Program-made: the position numbers and the translations under genes
Notes under the pieces: model-generated
The model's database searches: none
Told to the model about the DNA's origin: nothing
The model's input: the letters and a program-made list of their open reading frames with translations, nothing else
Part shown: positions 10,546 to 20,672 of the stretch, piece by piece
Numbering within the stretch: position 1 is the stretch's first letter
Layout of the letters: each line of letters opens with the position of its first letter
Assembly (NCBI RefSeq): GCF_933775445.1
Contig: NC_065877.1
Coordinates: 22,196,001 to 22,260,000 of the forward strand
Direction: 5' to 3'
From: Argentina anserina
Lineage: Eukaryota > Streptophyta > Magnoliopsida > Rosales > Rosaceae
Length of the DNA: 64,000 nt

Positions 10546-11895
10546 ATGGCCGAAAAAGAAATAGTAAACCTTGAGTCACCATCACCACAAAAAGTCTCCC
10601 CAGTAAAAAATGAAATAAAAGATGAAAACCCTAAATCATCCTCATCTCTTAGTCTTGTTCCTCATACAAGTCATACTCTTCTGCCAGTCACAAATAGATA
10701 CATTCCACTAGGAACTACTCTGAGTCAACCTAGACCCAATTACCAGTCAGCATTAGTCAATGAATATGATCCTTTCAAAATCCAGATAACTCCACCTCCC
10801 CCATCGTTTGTCTATCATCCAAAATCATCACCTTATTAGTTCAGGGCTAGAGAATTTTGTTTCTTTGCTGAGCCGTCCCTAATACAGTTAAAATCACCAA
10901 TTGCTATGGCAAAACTTTTCTATGGTCCAATCAACCATTATCCTCCTGGTAAACTATTATCTTTCTATCACAATTGTCTCACTACTTCTGAGTCAATCTC
11001 AATTAAAGCCATCTATGAAAATCAAGATCCAACAAAGAAAATTTTGTATCATTCCCTTTATATTAAAAAAGTTATCCCATTATCTGATTGGGGTTTTGAT
11101 GCTTTTTCCAAACACCCAATCTTTGAATGTACCTATCATGATTATATTGATGCTTGGAATAAAATTTTCCTCCATCAAAAACAAGATTTCAGTCATTCCT
11201 GGTTTATCAATTTTGACAGTAAATTCATTCGCCAGTTCCCTTTATGGTTCGGAGAATGGTGGGAGTACCCTGGTGCTTCTTATGATATTCTTCCTCCTGC
11301 CCTTCAATCAGCAGTAAAAAAATTTGAAGCTTCAATTCCCCATACTACTTACGAAGACAATTTTGAGCCAACACTCATGTTCATATCCAAATACAAAATT
11401 CCTTGGATCTTAAAATGGAATTACGACTTTCACAATGAAATTTGTATTTCTAGAAACTATCTAGTTAAATGGTGGGACAAGTTAAACACCGATAGAATTC
11501 TCACCCAATTTGAAAAAGAATTTGCAGACAATCCTCTCAGTCAAGTTACAGTTAAGACAGCTCCAGTCAACACATGGTCAGGTCACAATCAAATCATCCC
11601 CTTCAGAAGTCATTTTGGCCCACCAGCCGTTTGCGATAAGCCTAGTCCAGCCCAACACGGCCTAAGCACCATCCTCCTCTAGTCAGAAAAATAAGTCAAA
11701 AAGGTCTACATCTTCAAAGTCAACCTCCACCACAGCATCAGAGCTACAAAAAATGGCTGACAAACTCATTCAACAAGCAGTCACTCTATCACAACAGGCT
11801 GCTAATCTTTCAGAAAATAATGAAGCCGAAGATAATGAAGATAATTGCTCCTCATCATCAGAAGCCCACAGTGAAGCAGCTCCAAGTCAACCAAG
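10546..11895 (+). pseudogene. viral ORF2, unknown function, broken
   Basis: This frame starts with ATG 42 bases after the ORF1 stop. The first part (10546-10839) is Pro/Ser-rich and ends at a TAG. The same frame resumes and stays open to 11682, encoding a Trp/Tyr/Phe-rich segment (for example SWFINFDSKFIRQFPLWFG). A frameshift around 11640-11690 moves to the frame of 11753-11890, a Gln/Ser/Glu-rich acidic tail. An ORF after the polyprotein is known in florendoviruses without an assigned function. The long open segment is better preserved than ORF1. The apparent end of the 11753-12034 frame is an artefact, because it runs across the junction into antisense RT sequence. Confidence 0.7.
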
Positions 11896-12298
11896 ACAGT
11901 CAATTTGTTCAGGATGGGTAGGAGACATTCTTTGTTTAAGTATACCACCGTATCCTATGTCTGAAGCGTCAGTTTCAACTATTTTAAAAGCATCTAGAAG
12001 AGGAATTCCTAAACAAGGTAATGTTTTAACATGATTCTTGATTTCTCTGACTATAGATGTATGAGTAAGAGTCCATGGAGGAGGATTTTTATTTAATCTG
12101 TCAAATAAGGGTTTGCATTTCTTTCGGAGATTTTGATAAAAATCCGCTATGTAATTTAATGATCCAAGATATCTTTGTAATTGGGTCTTGTCTAGTATGA
12201 CATCTGGAAATTTGTCTGCAAATTGGATAACTCAGTTAATGGGTTGGATCTGTAAATGGTGGATATTAAATCCTAAGAATCTGATGTTTGACTGAAAT
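11896..12298 (-). pseudogene. inverted copy of viral RT/RNase H segment
   Basis: The reverse complement of this stretch matches about 9809-10212 of the same viral copy nearly base for base: compare TTTGTTTAAGTATACCACCG here with CGGTGGTATACTTAAACAAC there. A few substitutions are visible, so the pieces either derive from slightly different virus copies or have diverged since. It stops abruptly at an (AT)n tract at 12298. Together the two copies form an inverted repeat of about 400 bp with a spacer of about 1.7 kb. The left junction lies inside the ORF2 tail. Confidence 0.9.
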
Positions 12299-12318
12299 AT
12301 ATATATATATATATATAT
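12299..12318. repeat. (AT)n microsatellite at the virus 3' boundary
   Basis: An (AT)n run of about 20 bases directly follows the inverted RT piece. TA-rich dinucleotide tracts have been noted as frequent integration neighbours of florendovirus copies. Confidence 0.9.
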
Positions 12319-13270
12319 GGCAGCCACCGGCATCAATGTTGTCATTGTGATGGCAGTTGAAATGTTGCTCTTCTCGACTTATCTTTGTTTTTTTTAGTTA
12401 CACGGGGCCTGAAGTCCGAACAAAAGAAAACTAAAAACTAAGAATTAATGACACAGCCAAAGATATTACAAAAGGAAAAAAAATACATCACTAGGCCTAC
12501 GCCGGCCATCAATCTCATCTAAGATATATAGCTCGACTTGATTGATATTGAAGCTGTTAGTTCCCGGATCTTGATCAATATTCTTTTAGCTAAATTATCA
12601 GGGTCATAATCATCTCTTTTGTAAAGTTACAAGGTTGATGAAGCTCAATATCAGTACTTAATTTGTAGGAGGTTAATCAACACAGGCGAATCAATCTTCA
12701 CTGTCAAATGCTTGATATATCAATCCCAAGTCCCAACAGCTAGCTATTTGGAGGCCAGTAAACAACCCCAGACCTCTGCTAGCTTTAAGTACGACATCGA
12801 TCATCACGTCAATGTTCTTCATGAAGCCTTTCTGCCTTAGCTCTTCCACCAGGACCTCAGAGTTTTCCCATTTCTATAGCCGCCAACATTCTACTTAAAG
12901 TGACCAATTTAAGGCCTTTGCAAACATATATATCATCTAAATCCTTGTAGTACAATATTTGGCACGCTTGGAGTTCACAGTTATCCATTCTGTTAGATAG
13001 TGAAAAAATTTAGTTGAGAGACACTATAGATGGTCACTTCTGTTAATTTTGTCCATACTTCTTTGGCATTATTGCTTGACTATTTTGAGCAGAAAATGCA
13101 ATTTTATTATGTTAACTTGAAGCTTGGTATCAGACCTGATGCAACGCCCCTATTATTTGACCTAGAGAAGCTAATAAAAGCTTACATATAATTAGCACAT
13201 GAATCATGATTTGCCGAATGGAAATGGCATCTGCTCCTTCGTACTGTTGCATGTGTACTTTTTATAGTTT
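12319..13270. other. P450 upstream region with an unassigned antisense frame
   Basis: No clear gene lies here. On the minus strand, about 12690-12875, there is a stop-to-stop frame of roughly 60 codons containing SEVLVEELRQKGFMKNIDVM; I do not recognise it, and it lacks an upstream start in frame. Near 12390 a poly-T followed by TAGTTACACGGGGCCTG could be the tail of an antisense retroposon. The last few hundred bases would be the P450 promoter region. Confidence 0.35.
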
Positions 13271-13278
13271 CTATACGT

Positions 13279-13287
13279 TATATATAC
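13279..13287 (+). promoter_or_regulatory. TATA box of the CYP89-like gene
   Basis: TATATATAC lies about 50 bases upstream of the ATG at 13333, giving a short leader if transcription starts about 30 bases downstream. That favours 13333 as start codon over the in-frame ATG at 13303, which would leave almost no leader. Confidence 0.5.
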
Positions 13288-13332
13288 ACCTACCTTAAGC
13301 ACTTGATTTACGTACAGAGAAGTAACAGAACC

Positions 13333-14148
13333 ATGGAAATTATGTGGTTTCCCATCTTCATCCTCTCCCTCTTCCTCACTTTCTTGTTCAAATCCCTTCT
13401 GTCTCCCTCTAAACCCTACACCAAACTCGACGAACCTATTTTACCGCCAGGACCTACCTCGATTCCCATAATCGGAAATTTCATATGGCTCCACAAACTA
13501 GCTTCTGGAATCGAACCCATACTTGCTGGCCTCCACGCCAAGTATGGCCCTGTTGTCTCCATCCCCATCCCCATCCCCTTCAGCTCTCACCCCGCCGTTT
13601 TCATCAACGACCACTCACTCGCCCACCAAGCTTTGGTTCAAAACGGCGCCGTCTGTGCGGACCGTCCTCCTCCCCAGCCTATCACCAAGCTCATCACTAA
13701 TGACAACCGTGTCATCTTCAGCAGCGGCTACGGCGCAACATGGCGTCTCCTCCGTCGAAACCTCATGTCCGAGGTTCTAAACACCTCTCGGCTCAAGTCC
13801 TCCGCTTCTTCCCGGAAATGGGCTTTAGACATCCTCCTCAACCGTCTCGATCAGTCAGTATCATTAAACGGAGGGGTCGTGGAAGTTTTAGAACACTTCC
13901 GGATCTCCTTTACTTCTTTGTTGGTGTATATGGCTTTTGGTGTGAAGGTGGAGGATGAGGCGAAGATGAAAGAGATCATCCATGTTCAGCGTCGCTATAT
14001 CTTCGGCTTGGTTAGAGGTTTCCAAACCCTAAACTTGGGACCGAGATGGTTGAACAAGATTTTGTTCCGCAAGGGTTGGAATCAGTTCTATGAAATTCGA
14101 AAGCAACAAAAGCTCCTCCTGCTCCCTTTCATACAAGCACGAAAGAAG
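13333..14148 (+). CDS. cytochrome P450, CYP89A-like, exon 1
   Basis: Exon 1 gives residues 1-272 of a class II plant P450, an ER-anchored haem monooxygenase. Visible are an N-terminal membrane anchor (residues 3-24), the Pro-rich hinge PPGP (38-41), NGAVCADRPPP (104-114, typical of the CYP89 family) and the C-helix W137-x3-R141. The ATG at 13333 sits in ACCATGG and starts MEIMWFP, matching the MEIW-type start of CYP89 proteins. The exon ends CGAAAGAAG/GTGATG, a good 5' splice site. Joining it to the exon at 19917 keeps the frame (phase 0) and gives 523 residues, the normal P450 length. CYP89A9 of Arabidopsis acts in chlorophyll breakdown; the substrate here is unknown. The intron holds a 4.96-kb CACTA transposon. 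A TCCCCA microduplication lengthens the segment near residue 78. Confidence 0.88.
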
Positions 14149-14289
14149 GTGATGGTGAAAATTACTCTGGGATAAGTTAATTTGCTCTTTTCTATTTGTT
14201 CACTTAGGGCTATATATAATGTTTGAAATTCATTACCGCTCTAGTTCCCTAAACTGCTACTTGTAGGTTAACCCACTACGCCCATAATA

Positions 14290-14660
14290 CGTTTAAGTGA
14301 CGATCAATTGACGTCGCCTATAGTCGATATGCGTCGCTAGACTCTTACAGCGACGCCATCGTCGTCGCCTAAAGACCGTCGCCTAAAGTCCGTCCTTCCA
14401 TATCTAAAGCGACGACATGACCAATGTTCGTCGCCCTAATAGACACAGGCGACGCCACCAGTATCCGTCGCACATTTGTTCTCATGACGAATATATCTAT
14501 CCTAGGCGACGACATTTCATGGCGCGAAACTTTTAGGCCACGAGACCCTTGCCTTGTTTAGGCGACGACCCTGTGTCGGTAGAGTGTTTAGGCGACAGAC
14601 CTTTTCTGTACTAAGGCCGTCGCTTAGTTGGGATTGAGGCTAAGTTGTTACTCCGTCGCT
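14290..14660. repeat. left subterminal repeats of the CACTA element
   Basis: Many short copies of GGCGACGAC, GTCGTCGCC and related words in both orientations lie just inside the left end. Matching GCGACGG and CGTCGCT words lie inside the right end (about 19050-19220). In En/Spm such repeats bind the TnpA-type protein to bring the ends together. A DNA-binding role here is by analogy. Confidence 0.85.
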
Positions 14661-14922
14661 TTAGCATTTTTTGTTATATAAAAAAAAATTGACCAACCAA
14701 GTGTGCCCAGCCCCAGCAGCCCTGTCTACACAACCAATTTACCAAGTGTGCATGAATTTAATAAGAAAATAGAACCATGAATTTCAACACATTTGTTCAA
14801 AGCTTGAAGTACAAAACTAGCGCAAGTGTGCAAAATATGTACTTTACTTCCACAAACTAACAACCATACACATTTGTTCAAAAAATATGTACTTTGACAC
14901 CCTAAACACAACAGTCTAGAAC

Positions 14923-16460
14923 CTATGAAGTACTACCTACCATACCCGGCGCTTGTGTAGCAGGCAAAAATGCCTCCAAGAGTGCAAAACGCGCTTCAAA
15001 TGTTGCCTTACACTCCGCCAATTCTGCAAATAGACGATCGGCTCTTTCTTTGTGGCCCTGAGACTCCTCTCTTACAATCCTCAATTCCTCCAGCGTATCT
15101 TGATTGTAGCTTCCAAACTGGCGTGGTCCTCCACTCTTCTTTGCAGGCCTTCTAAGGGCTCTTCCCGCACATGTCATTAAAACAACACAATAATAGATTG
15201 TAAACAATGCAGTAAATTAATTTGGGCAATACAAGTAACTGTAAACAAGAACAAGTTTAAACAATGCGAAACCTTAAAGCAATAGGTACATATTCTGCAT
15301 TTACCTATCATTTCCACTGCTCCTATATTAGCCTAAATGAACAACAAAGTGCAAATAAGAAACAACCATTAGGCACAAACCCAATGAGTATTACTAATAA
15401 CAAGATTGACAAACATATTTGCAATATATTAATCATTATATAGATAGCAGCCTAGCAGTAAGTAATGGCACAAAACTGCAAATTGACTTTTACAAAATAC
15501 AGAAGCAGTTTAATAATAATCTCATAGACATTTATAAGATAGGAATTCACCTATTACTGCCGTGCCCCTCCTCTGTCCGAAACCCTCCTCAATGATTTCA
15601 ATCTCGTCTGGATGTGACATGGGTTCCACTGCTCCCGGGTTTGACTCATCTCGCTTTCTCTTTTTCTCGTCAAACTTTGTTTTCATTTTTTCCTGCCATA
15701 CATGCACATTGATTAATATTGAAGCAACAAAAATATTAATTCAACAAGTCAAGTAGTCAATGATACAACCAACTAGCAGTATTCTGTTGAAGAAGCTCAC
15801 CAACGCTTCCCTTGCATTTGGTTCTGGTCCATACACGTCCATCACAGCAGCACAAAAGGGCGCCAGATGCCCTTTCTTGAGATGCTCCTCAGCTCTGTAG
15901 CTTATAGCCCGTGAACCGGAGTGGTGATTGATAGGATCCGCCTTGTTGTTTCGATTGGCTTTGTTGCGCTCACACACGGCCTCAAAACAAGAAAAACAAA
16001 GAGTTAGTCACTAGTTGACAATGTTAATACATCAGAATATAGAACAGTTTAAAGCAATAAGGTGAGATGACTTACAACATATGCTGGCCTTTGCCACTCT
16101 TTTACCAACCACTGCCACTGCTCTGGCCGTTGCAAAAACTCAAGAGGAACAACATCAGGTCCCTTGTCCAAATAGTGCTCTTTGTTAGCCAAGAAGTGTT
16201 TCTGGCAGTCATACTTCCAATCTTTGAATATTGCTCCCGCCTCAGTGTCAATCCACTCCAACATTTGTAATTCGTCTTTCGGTAATTCATAGTTTGTCTA
16301 CAAAAACAAATTTTGTAACATTAGTACTGGCTGATTTTTTGGATCAAAACACAGAATAAAAACACGATTGGGGAAAAATCACTTACCTCCAGAAAATGAG
16401 GCACTACAGCCCTGTCTACATCGTCCAGATGAAAATATGAATGCTTCTTCATCGGCACAT
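14923..16460 (-). CDS. CACTA second transposase gene (Transposase_24/Ptta type), multi-exon
   Basis: Several minus-strand exons with good splice signals follow Tnp2. One ends VVPHFLE before GTAAGT (near 16385). The next, about 16299-16077, contains MLEWIDTEAGAIFKDWKYDC. The next, about 15981-15801, has NKADPINHHSGSRAISY and AAVMDVYGPEPNAREA. A Lys/Glu-rich exon follows at about 15692-15553. The last (about 15172-14923) has EELRIVREESQGHKERADRL, a coiled coil, and a stop at the left. This order matches the plant Transposase_24 domain (Ptta/En/Spm family), the likely TnpA-like end-binding protein. I saw no stop inside the exons, so this gene may be intact. The first exon is uncertain because Tnp2 sequence runs into it; coordinates are exon estimates. 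Confidence 0.7.
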
Positions 16461-17987
16461 TGGACCAGACACAACTGCCGATGTCCCTCGACAACAAGCT
16501 GCAGTTTTCCTTTGAATGGGGGCCCTGGTGGAAATCAGACCATTGCAGTAAGATCTGCGGTGACCCTCATATACCATCCTCCCACATATGTGTTCTGAGC
16601 AAACATCATCCAAACAAATAGGACACGCCTTATACCCATGGGTACATGAGCCTGCCAACATTCCTAAACCTGGAAAGTCACTGATTGTCCACAAAACTGC
16701 TGCTTTCATCATAAAAGTGGATCCGTCATACCGATCAAAAGTATGGACTCCATGCGTGAATAATGTTATGAGCTCGTCGATCAATGGCTCCATAAACACA
16801 CTAAGACATTTTCCTGGAGACTTAGGACCTGGAATCAACAAAGCCAGCATATTAAATTCCTTCTTCATACACATTGATGGAGGCAAATTATACGGTATCA
16901 CAACAACAGGCCACGTGCTATGCAAGGTTCCCATTGTTCCAAAAGGATTGAAACCGTCTGTTGCAAGTCCAAGACGCACATTTCGAGTGTCGTGGGCAAA
17001 ACCAGGAAATGATCTATCAAAATGTTGCCATGCCTCTCCATCTGCCGGGTGTTTGAGAGAGTCATCATCATCTACACGCCTCTCTCCATGCCACCTCATT
17101 GCCTTTGCAGTGTGCGGTGACATGTACAAACGCTTCAACCTTTTGGTCAGAGGGAAGTAACGGATCACTTTCCGGGCAATTTTAGTGTTCTTCCTACCTT
17201 CTTCATGTGGCATCCATCTTGGAGTTAGGCATTTAGGACAATAATGAAGACTTTTGTTATCTTTGTAAAACAACACACAATTATACTCACATGCATCAAT
17301 TGTTTCATAACCCAAACCGATATCTTTCAAGATCTTTTTAATCCTTTGCATATTAAGGGGAAAAATGTGTCCAGGAGGAAGCAAGTCTTTGATATAAGTA
17401 CATATGTCGTTAATACTTTTGTCAGACAATCCATTATCTACTTTCAATTGCATTGCTTTTAAGACGGCACTCAAAACTGTCTCAGTGCTGCCATCATACA
17501 ATGGGGTCTGGGCTTCCTGTAAAAGCCTATCATACTTTTCATAATCATCATCTACAACATCACTAAACGTAGGCTCACCATCAGTAGTCGGGTCATCTAC
17601 TGCATGAGGATCATATCCGGGGTAATACGGGAAAGAATCATGAATAAGCTCTGTGATTGGGTTCATGGAAGGACCGACATCACCACTAGAAGATGCCCTT
17701 TGCTGAATGTATCGCCTTCGAAGCTCACTCATGCTTGCTTCATTTGAAACTTCACCGTGATGGTCTCATACTGTATAAGTGCTCATTATACCCCTACAAG
17801 ACAAGTGTGCATACAAGTTGTGTTCTGTCACCGTTTTGTGGTTACAACAATCTACGCACGGGCAACGGTAGTAGACATTCCCATTATTGTTCTTACGAGC
17901 CCAGTTCACAAAAAGATATATCCCATCAAGGTATCTGTTATCACTTCTATGGTATTGCATCCAACTCTTGTCTGGAATATCTGTCAT
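16449..17987 (-). pseudogene. CACTA Tnp2-type transposase, truncated
   Basis: The minus-strand frame starts at 17987 with MTDIPDKSWMQYHRSDNRY, the transposase-associated domain common at the N-terminus of plant Tnp2 proteins, with a CPCVDCCNH cysteine cluster. A TGA at 17766-17768 interrupts it. The same frame resumes to 16449 and holds the Transposase_21 core: GLATDGFNPFG, WPVVVIPYNLPPSMCMKKE, LLIPGPKSPGK, LWTISDFPGLGMLAG and KACPICLDD. After YEGHRR (near 16560) the family pattern is lost through a frameshift, and the sequence joins the second gene within about 100 bases. The C-terminal half is therefore missing by deletion. In an intact element this protein cuts and joins DNA in the nucleus. 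Confidence 0.9.
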
Positions 17988-18089
17988 AACTGAAATAGTA
18001 AATGTTCATTAAGTTAGTAAAAATATACAATACATGCATGTAATATACTTATTCTTATTGCTCTTCTTCGCCTTATGCCTTCGGTTAGG

Positions 18090-18345
18090 GTCCTATCCCA
18101 TTTAGGAGAACACTTCCTTTGTTAAGCTTCTTGCTTTCATGAGTTTCAATTTTGGTTTTGGAAAAATTTCAGCAGCATCTCCCTACAGTTCCCCAAGTGC
18201 ACAAATATCTAAACCTAGTTTGCACTTGAGGAACAATATAGGGAGATCCTGTCGAAATCAATATCCAAAACTAAAAATGAAATCACATGAAGTGCAAGGT
18301 CGCTCAACAAAGTCACGTTCTCCCAAACTGTCCAAAAATGGGACA
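18090..18345. ncRNA. long imperfect hairpin inside the CACTA element (candidate small-RNA precursor)
   Basis: The two sides form an imperfect stem. The best part pairs ATCTCCCTACAGTTCCCCAA (from 18177) with the complement of TTGAGGAACAATATAGGGAG (18226-18245), with a loop of about 25 bases. Pairing continues outwards through GTTTTGG, TTTCATG, CTTTGTTAAGC and GGAGAAC blocks, giving arms of roughly 100 bases. It lies upstream of Tnp2 in element orientation. CACTA elements with MIR-like hairpins are known (rice miR820). Small-RNA production here is an inference; it could also be a nested MITE-like repeat, though I saw no terminal motif or target duplication. Confidence 0.5.
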
Positions 18346-19396
18346 ATTCAAGAATCAAATGCCGTACAAGTGATTCTCGAACGGGAATTCTAAGTTAAAA
18401 GCAACCGGTGAATTATTGCAAGAGTTCACTCTTACACACATTCAACAGGATAATAAACACATACTTAGTAAATAAATTAAAATAAAAAAATTCATGAATA
18501 AAGCATATATTTGATTTTCACATTCACTAAGTCTATATGCAAAAACTATTATGCACTAAATTAATCTATACATATAACTTGGACAAAACCAAAATCAAGT
18601 GATGAATAAAGTACTGATTTTATCATAAATTGAGTAAATTAATACTAAACTCTTAAACACTAAATTGAAGCTCTAAAATGAACCAAATTCAAGCTCTAAA
18701 ATCCTAATTCAAGCTCTAAAACACCAAATTCAAGGTCTAAAATTGGGTAATATCCTAACACTAAACTCTACAATAAACCTCCAATTGCATGAGTACATTA
18801 AAACTAAACTATAAAACACTAAATTCATGCTCAAATAAACACAAAATATGGTAAAAAAAGATGAAGAAATGATATAGAGTTCATGCTAACCTCACAAATC
18901 AATGGGAAGAGAGCTAGAAGAAGGTTTACACCACTTACTTCAAATTTTCTCCCAAATCTCTTCAAAATCGCAGCTGCAGCATCATTTTTCAATTTCAGAT
19001 CCAGTTTCTGTTTGTCTTTAAGGCCAACTGCCTAAATAGATTTAAAAACGTTAAAGCGACGGAATAAATCAATGTTCGTCTCTAGAGAGTTTAAGCGACG
19101 GCAGTGTTCACTGTCCGTCGCTCCAGAGCTTCCTTAAGTGACGAACTAAGTTATCTGTCGCTTAAAGTGTTTTGGGCGACGGACGTTGTCCAATGTCGTC
19201 AGATGTCGTCACTCAAGAGTGGATCTGGCGTAGTGACCCCTAACTCTAGCTAGCTGCCTTTCATGCATTGGCTCAAAGATTTTCCAATATATTATGTTTC
19301 TATTTTTTTATTCGAATTATTTTTCTACTATGTATAAATGCTCTTTAAAAAGACGAAGTATGCAAGGTCAAGCTTTAAGCATAAAACTGAACTTGA

Positions 19397-19690
19397 TCTA
19401 ATTTTCTACCTCAAAGCTAGGTTTATATCGTTTATTTTCCATATTTGTCATTTTCACTTGTGTCAAATGTTCATTTGATTGCAACGCAATATATTGCATC
19501 TAATTTTCTACCTCAAAGCTAGTTTATATAGTTTGTTTTGCATATTTTTCATTTCACTTGTGTCAATTGTTCATTTGAATACAACGCAATATATTGCATC
19601 CAATTTTCTACCTCAAAGGAGTCAAAGCTAGTTTATATCGTTTGTTTTGCATATTTGTCATTTTCACTTGTGTCAATTGTTCATTAATTG
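19397..19690. repeat. tandem repeat, ~110 bp x 3, in the P450 intron
   Basis: Three consecutive copies contain AATTTTCTACCTCAAAG, AGTTTATATCGTTTGTTTT and TTTCACTTGTGTCAATTGTT, with minor differences. They belong to the intron outside the CACTA element. The third copy has a 9-base addition (AAAGGAGTC). Confidence 0.85.
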
Positions 19691-19916
19691 ATTGCGTACA
19701 ACTGCATATAGCCATATACTGTTTTGTAGCTAGTGATGATATATAAGCATGAAATGCATAGACGGCAAAGTTTACAATTAATTTTGTGCACCATTCATAT
19801 ATGTTTATATATATATATGTATTGTGTATATGACTAGCTAGCTACGTACACTTAATGTATAAAGAAATTAATGTATCTGTCGCTAAGTCTACTATCGATC
19901 ATCTCCCATTTAACAG

Positions 19917-20672
19917 GTTAAACAAGAAACGGTAGATAAGAAAAACGATGGTTCCATGATACCTTATGTTGATACGTTAATGGATTTGGAAGACCCCCGA
20001 GAGAACAGAGCCTTCAATGATGGAGAACTAGTGGATCAATGCTCGGAGATTGTGAACTCTGGCACGGACACCATGTCAGTAACATTGCAGTGGACTATGG
20101 CGAATGTAGTGAAGTATCCATGTGTTCAGAAGAGGCTTGTTGAAGAGATTAAACGGGTTGTGGGGGTTGGCAACGAAGAGGTGAAAGAGGAGGATCTTCC
20201 GAAGATGCACTACTTGAAAGCGGTGGTGACGGAGGCTCTAAGGCTTCACCCACCAGGCCACTTTTTGGTTCCACATTCAGTTCGTGAGGATATTGTTCTG
20301 GATGGACGTTATCTGCTGCAAAAGAACTGTATGGTGAATTTCATGGTTGCAGAAATGGGAAGGGACCCGAATGTTTGGGATGAAGCCCTGGAATTTAAGC
20401 CTGAGAGGTTTATGAGTGATGGAGATAATGTGCAGTGCGACATTACAGGGAGTAAAGAGATTAAGATGATCCCGTTCGGGGCTGGGAGGAGGATATGTCC
20501 GGGGTGGAGTCTGTCCTTGATTCTTTTGGAGTATTTGGTGGCAAATTTGATTTGGAAGTACGAGTGGGAAGCTGTGGATGGAGTTGGTGTTGATTTGACA
20601 GAGAAGCAAGAGGCTACCTGGGTGATGAAGAATCCATTGCAGGCACATATATCTCCCAGGTTGAACAAGTAA
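19917..20672 (+). CDS. cytochrome P450, CYP89A-like, exon 2
   Basis: Exon 2 follows the acceptor TTTAACAG and opens in phase with exon 1, giving residues 273-523 and the stop at 20670-20672. It holds the I-helix oxygen-binding motif as SGTDT (320-324; the usual first residue Ala/Gly is Ser here), E-x-x-R at 378-381 (EALR), PERF (434-437) and the haem-binding FGAGRRICPG (459-468, Cys466). All catalytic landmarks are present and no stop or shift is visible. The spliced product should thus be functional if the 5.77-kb intron is removed. The first in-frame ATG in the exon (19956) is not the gene start. Without the CACTA insertion the intron would be about 0.8 kb. Confidence 0.88.
   Translation, partial: VKQETVDKKNDGSMIPYVDTLMDLEDPRENRAFNDGELVDQCSEIVNSGTDTMSVTLQWTMANVVKYPCVQKRLVEEIKRVVGVGNEEVKEEDLPKMHYLKAVVTEALRLHPPGHFLVPHSVREDIVLDGRYLLQKNCMVNFMVAEMGRDPNVWDEALEFKPERFMSDGDNVQCDITGSKEIKMIPFGAGRRICPGWSLSLILLEYLVANLIWKYEWEAVDGVGVDLTEKQEATWVMKNPLQAHISPRLNK

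Larger units (their letters stand above)
4362..11895 (+). mobile_element. endogenous pararetrovirus 1 (florendovirus-like), decayed
   Basis: A nearly full-length Caulimoviridae genome copy is integrated here. In order it shows a TATA motif, an AATAAA signal, a tRNA-Met primer site, a movement-protein region, a coat-protein region with a zinc knuckle, an aspartic protease, a reverse transcriptase with a YIDD motif, an RNase H, and a second ORF of unknown function. A long ORF1 polyprotein followed by an unknown ORF2 is the layout described for florendoviruses, which are known as old copies in angiosperm genomes. The coding regions carry several stops and frameshifts, so the copy is dead. Its 3' end is fused to an inverted piece of its own RT/RNase H region (11896-12298), followed by (AT)n. 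Genus placement is by layout, not by alignment. Confidence 0.85.
14274..19235 (-). mobile_element. CACTA (En/Spm) transposon in the P450 intron
   Basis: The element starts CACTACGCCC and ends GGCGTAGTG, inverted ends of the CACTA class, and is flanked by the 3-bp duplication ACC (14271-14273 and 19236-19238), the length usual for this superfamily. Subterminal regions carry many copies of GCGACG/CGTCGC. Inside, on the minus strand, are a Tnp2-type transposase piece (16449-17987) and a Transposase_24-type gene with several exons (14923-16460). A long hairpin lies between the Tnp2 start and the right end. The Tnp2 gene is broken and lacks its C-terminal half, so the element is probably non-autonomous. 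It lies wholly within the P450 intron in antisense orientation to that gene. Confidence 0.95.

Noticed and set aside
11753..12034. A 93-codon gene
   Set aside because: The frame is an artefact: its first half is the viral ORF2 tail and its second half is antisense RT/RNase H sequence read across a rearrangement junction.
13303..13332. Upstream in-frame ATG as P450 start
   Set aside because: It would add ten residues before MEIMWFP, which is itself the typical CYP89 start, and would leave almost no leader after the TATA box.
16588..17160. A 190-codon + strand gene in the CACTA element
   Set aside because: It is the complement of the Tnp2 core, which has clear family motifs on the minus strand.
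18139..18393. An 84-codon gene in the CACTA element
   Set aside because: The frame runs along both arms of the hairpin; its openness follows from the inverted structure rather than from coding selection.
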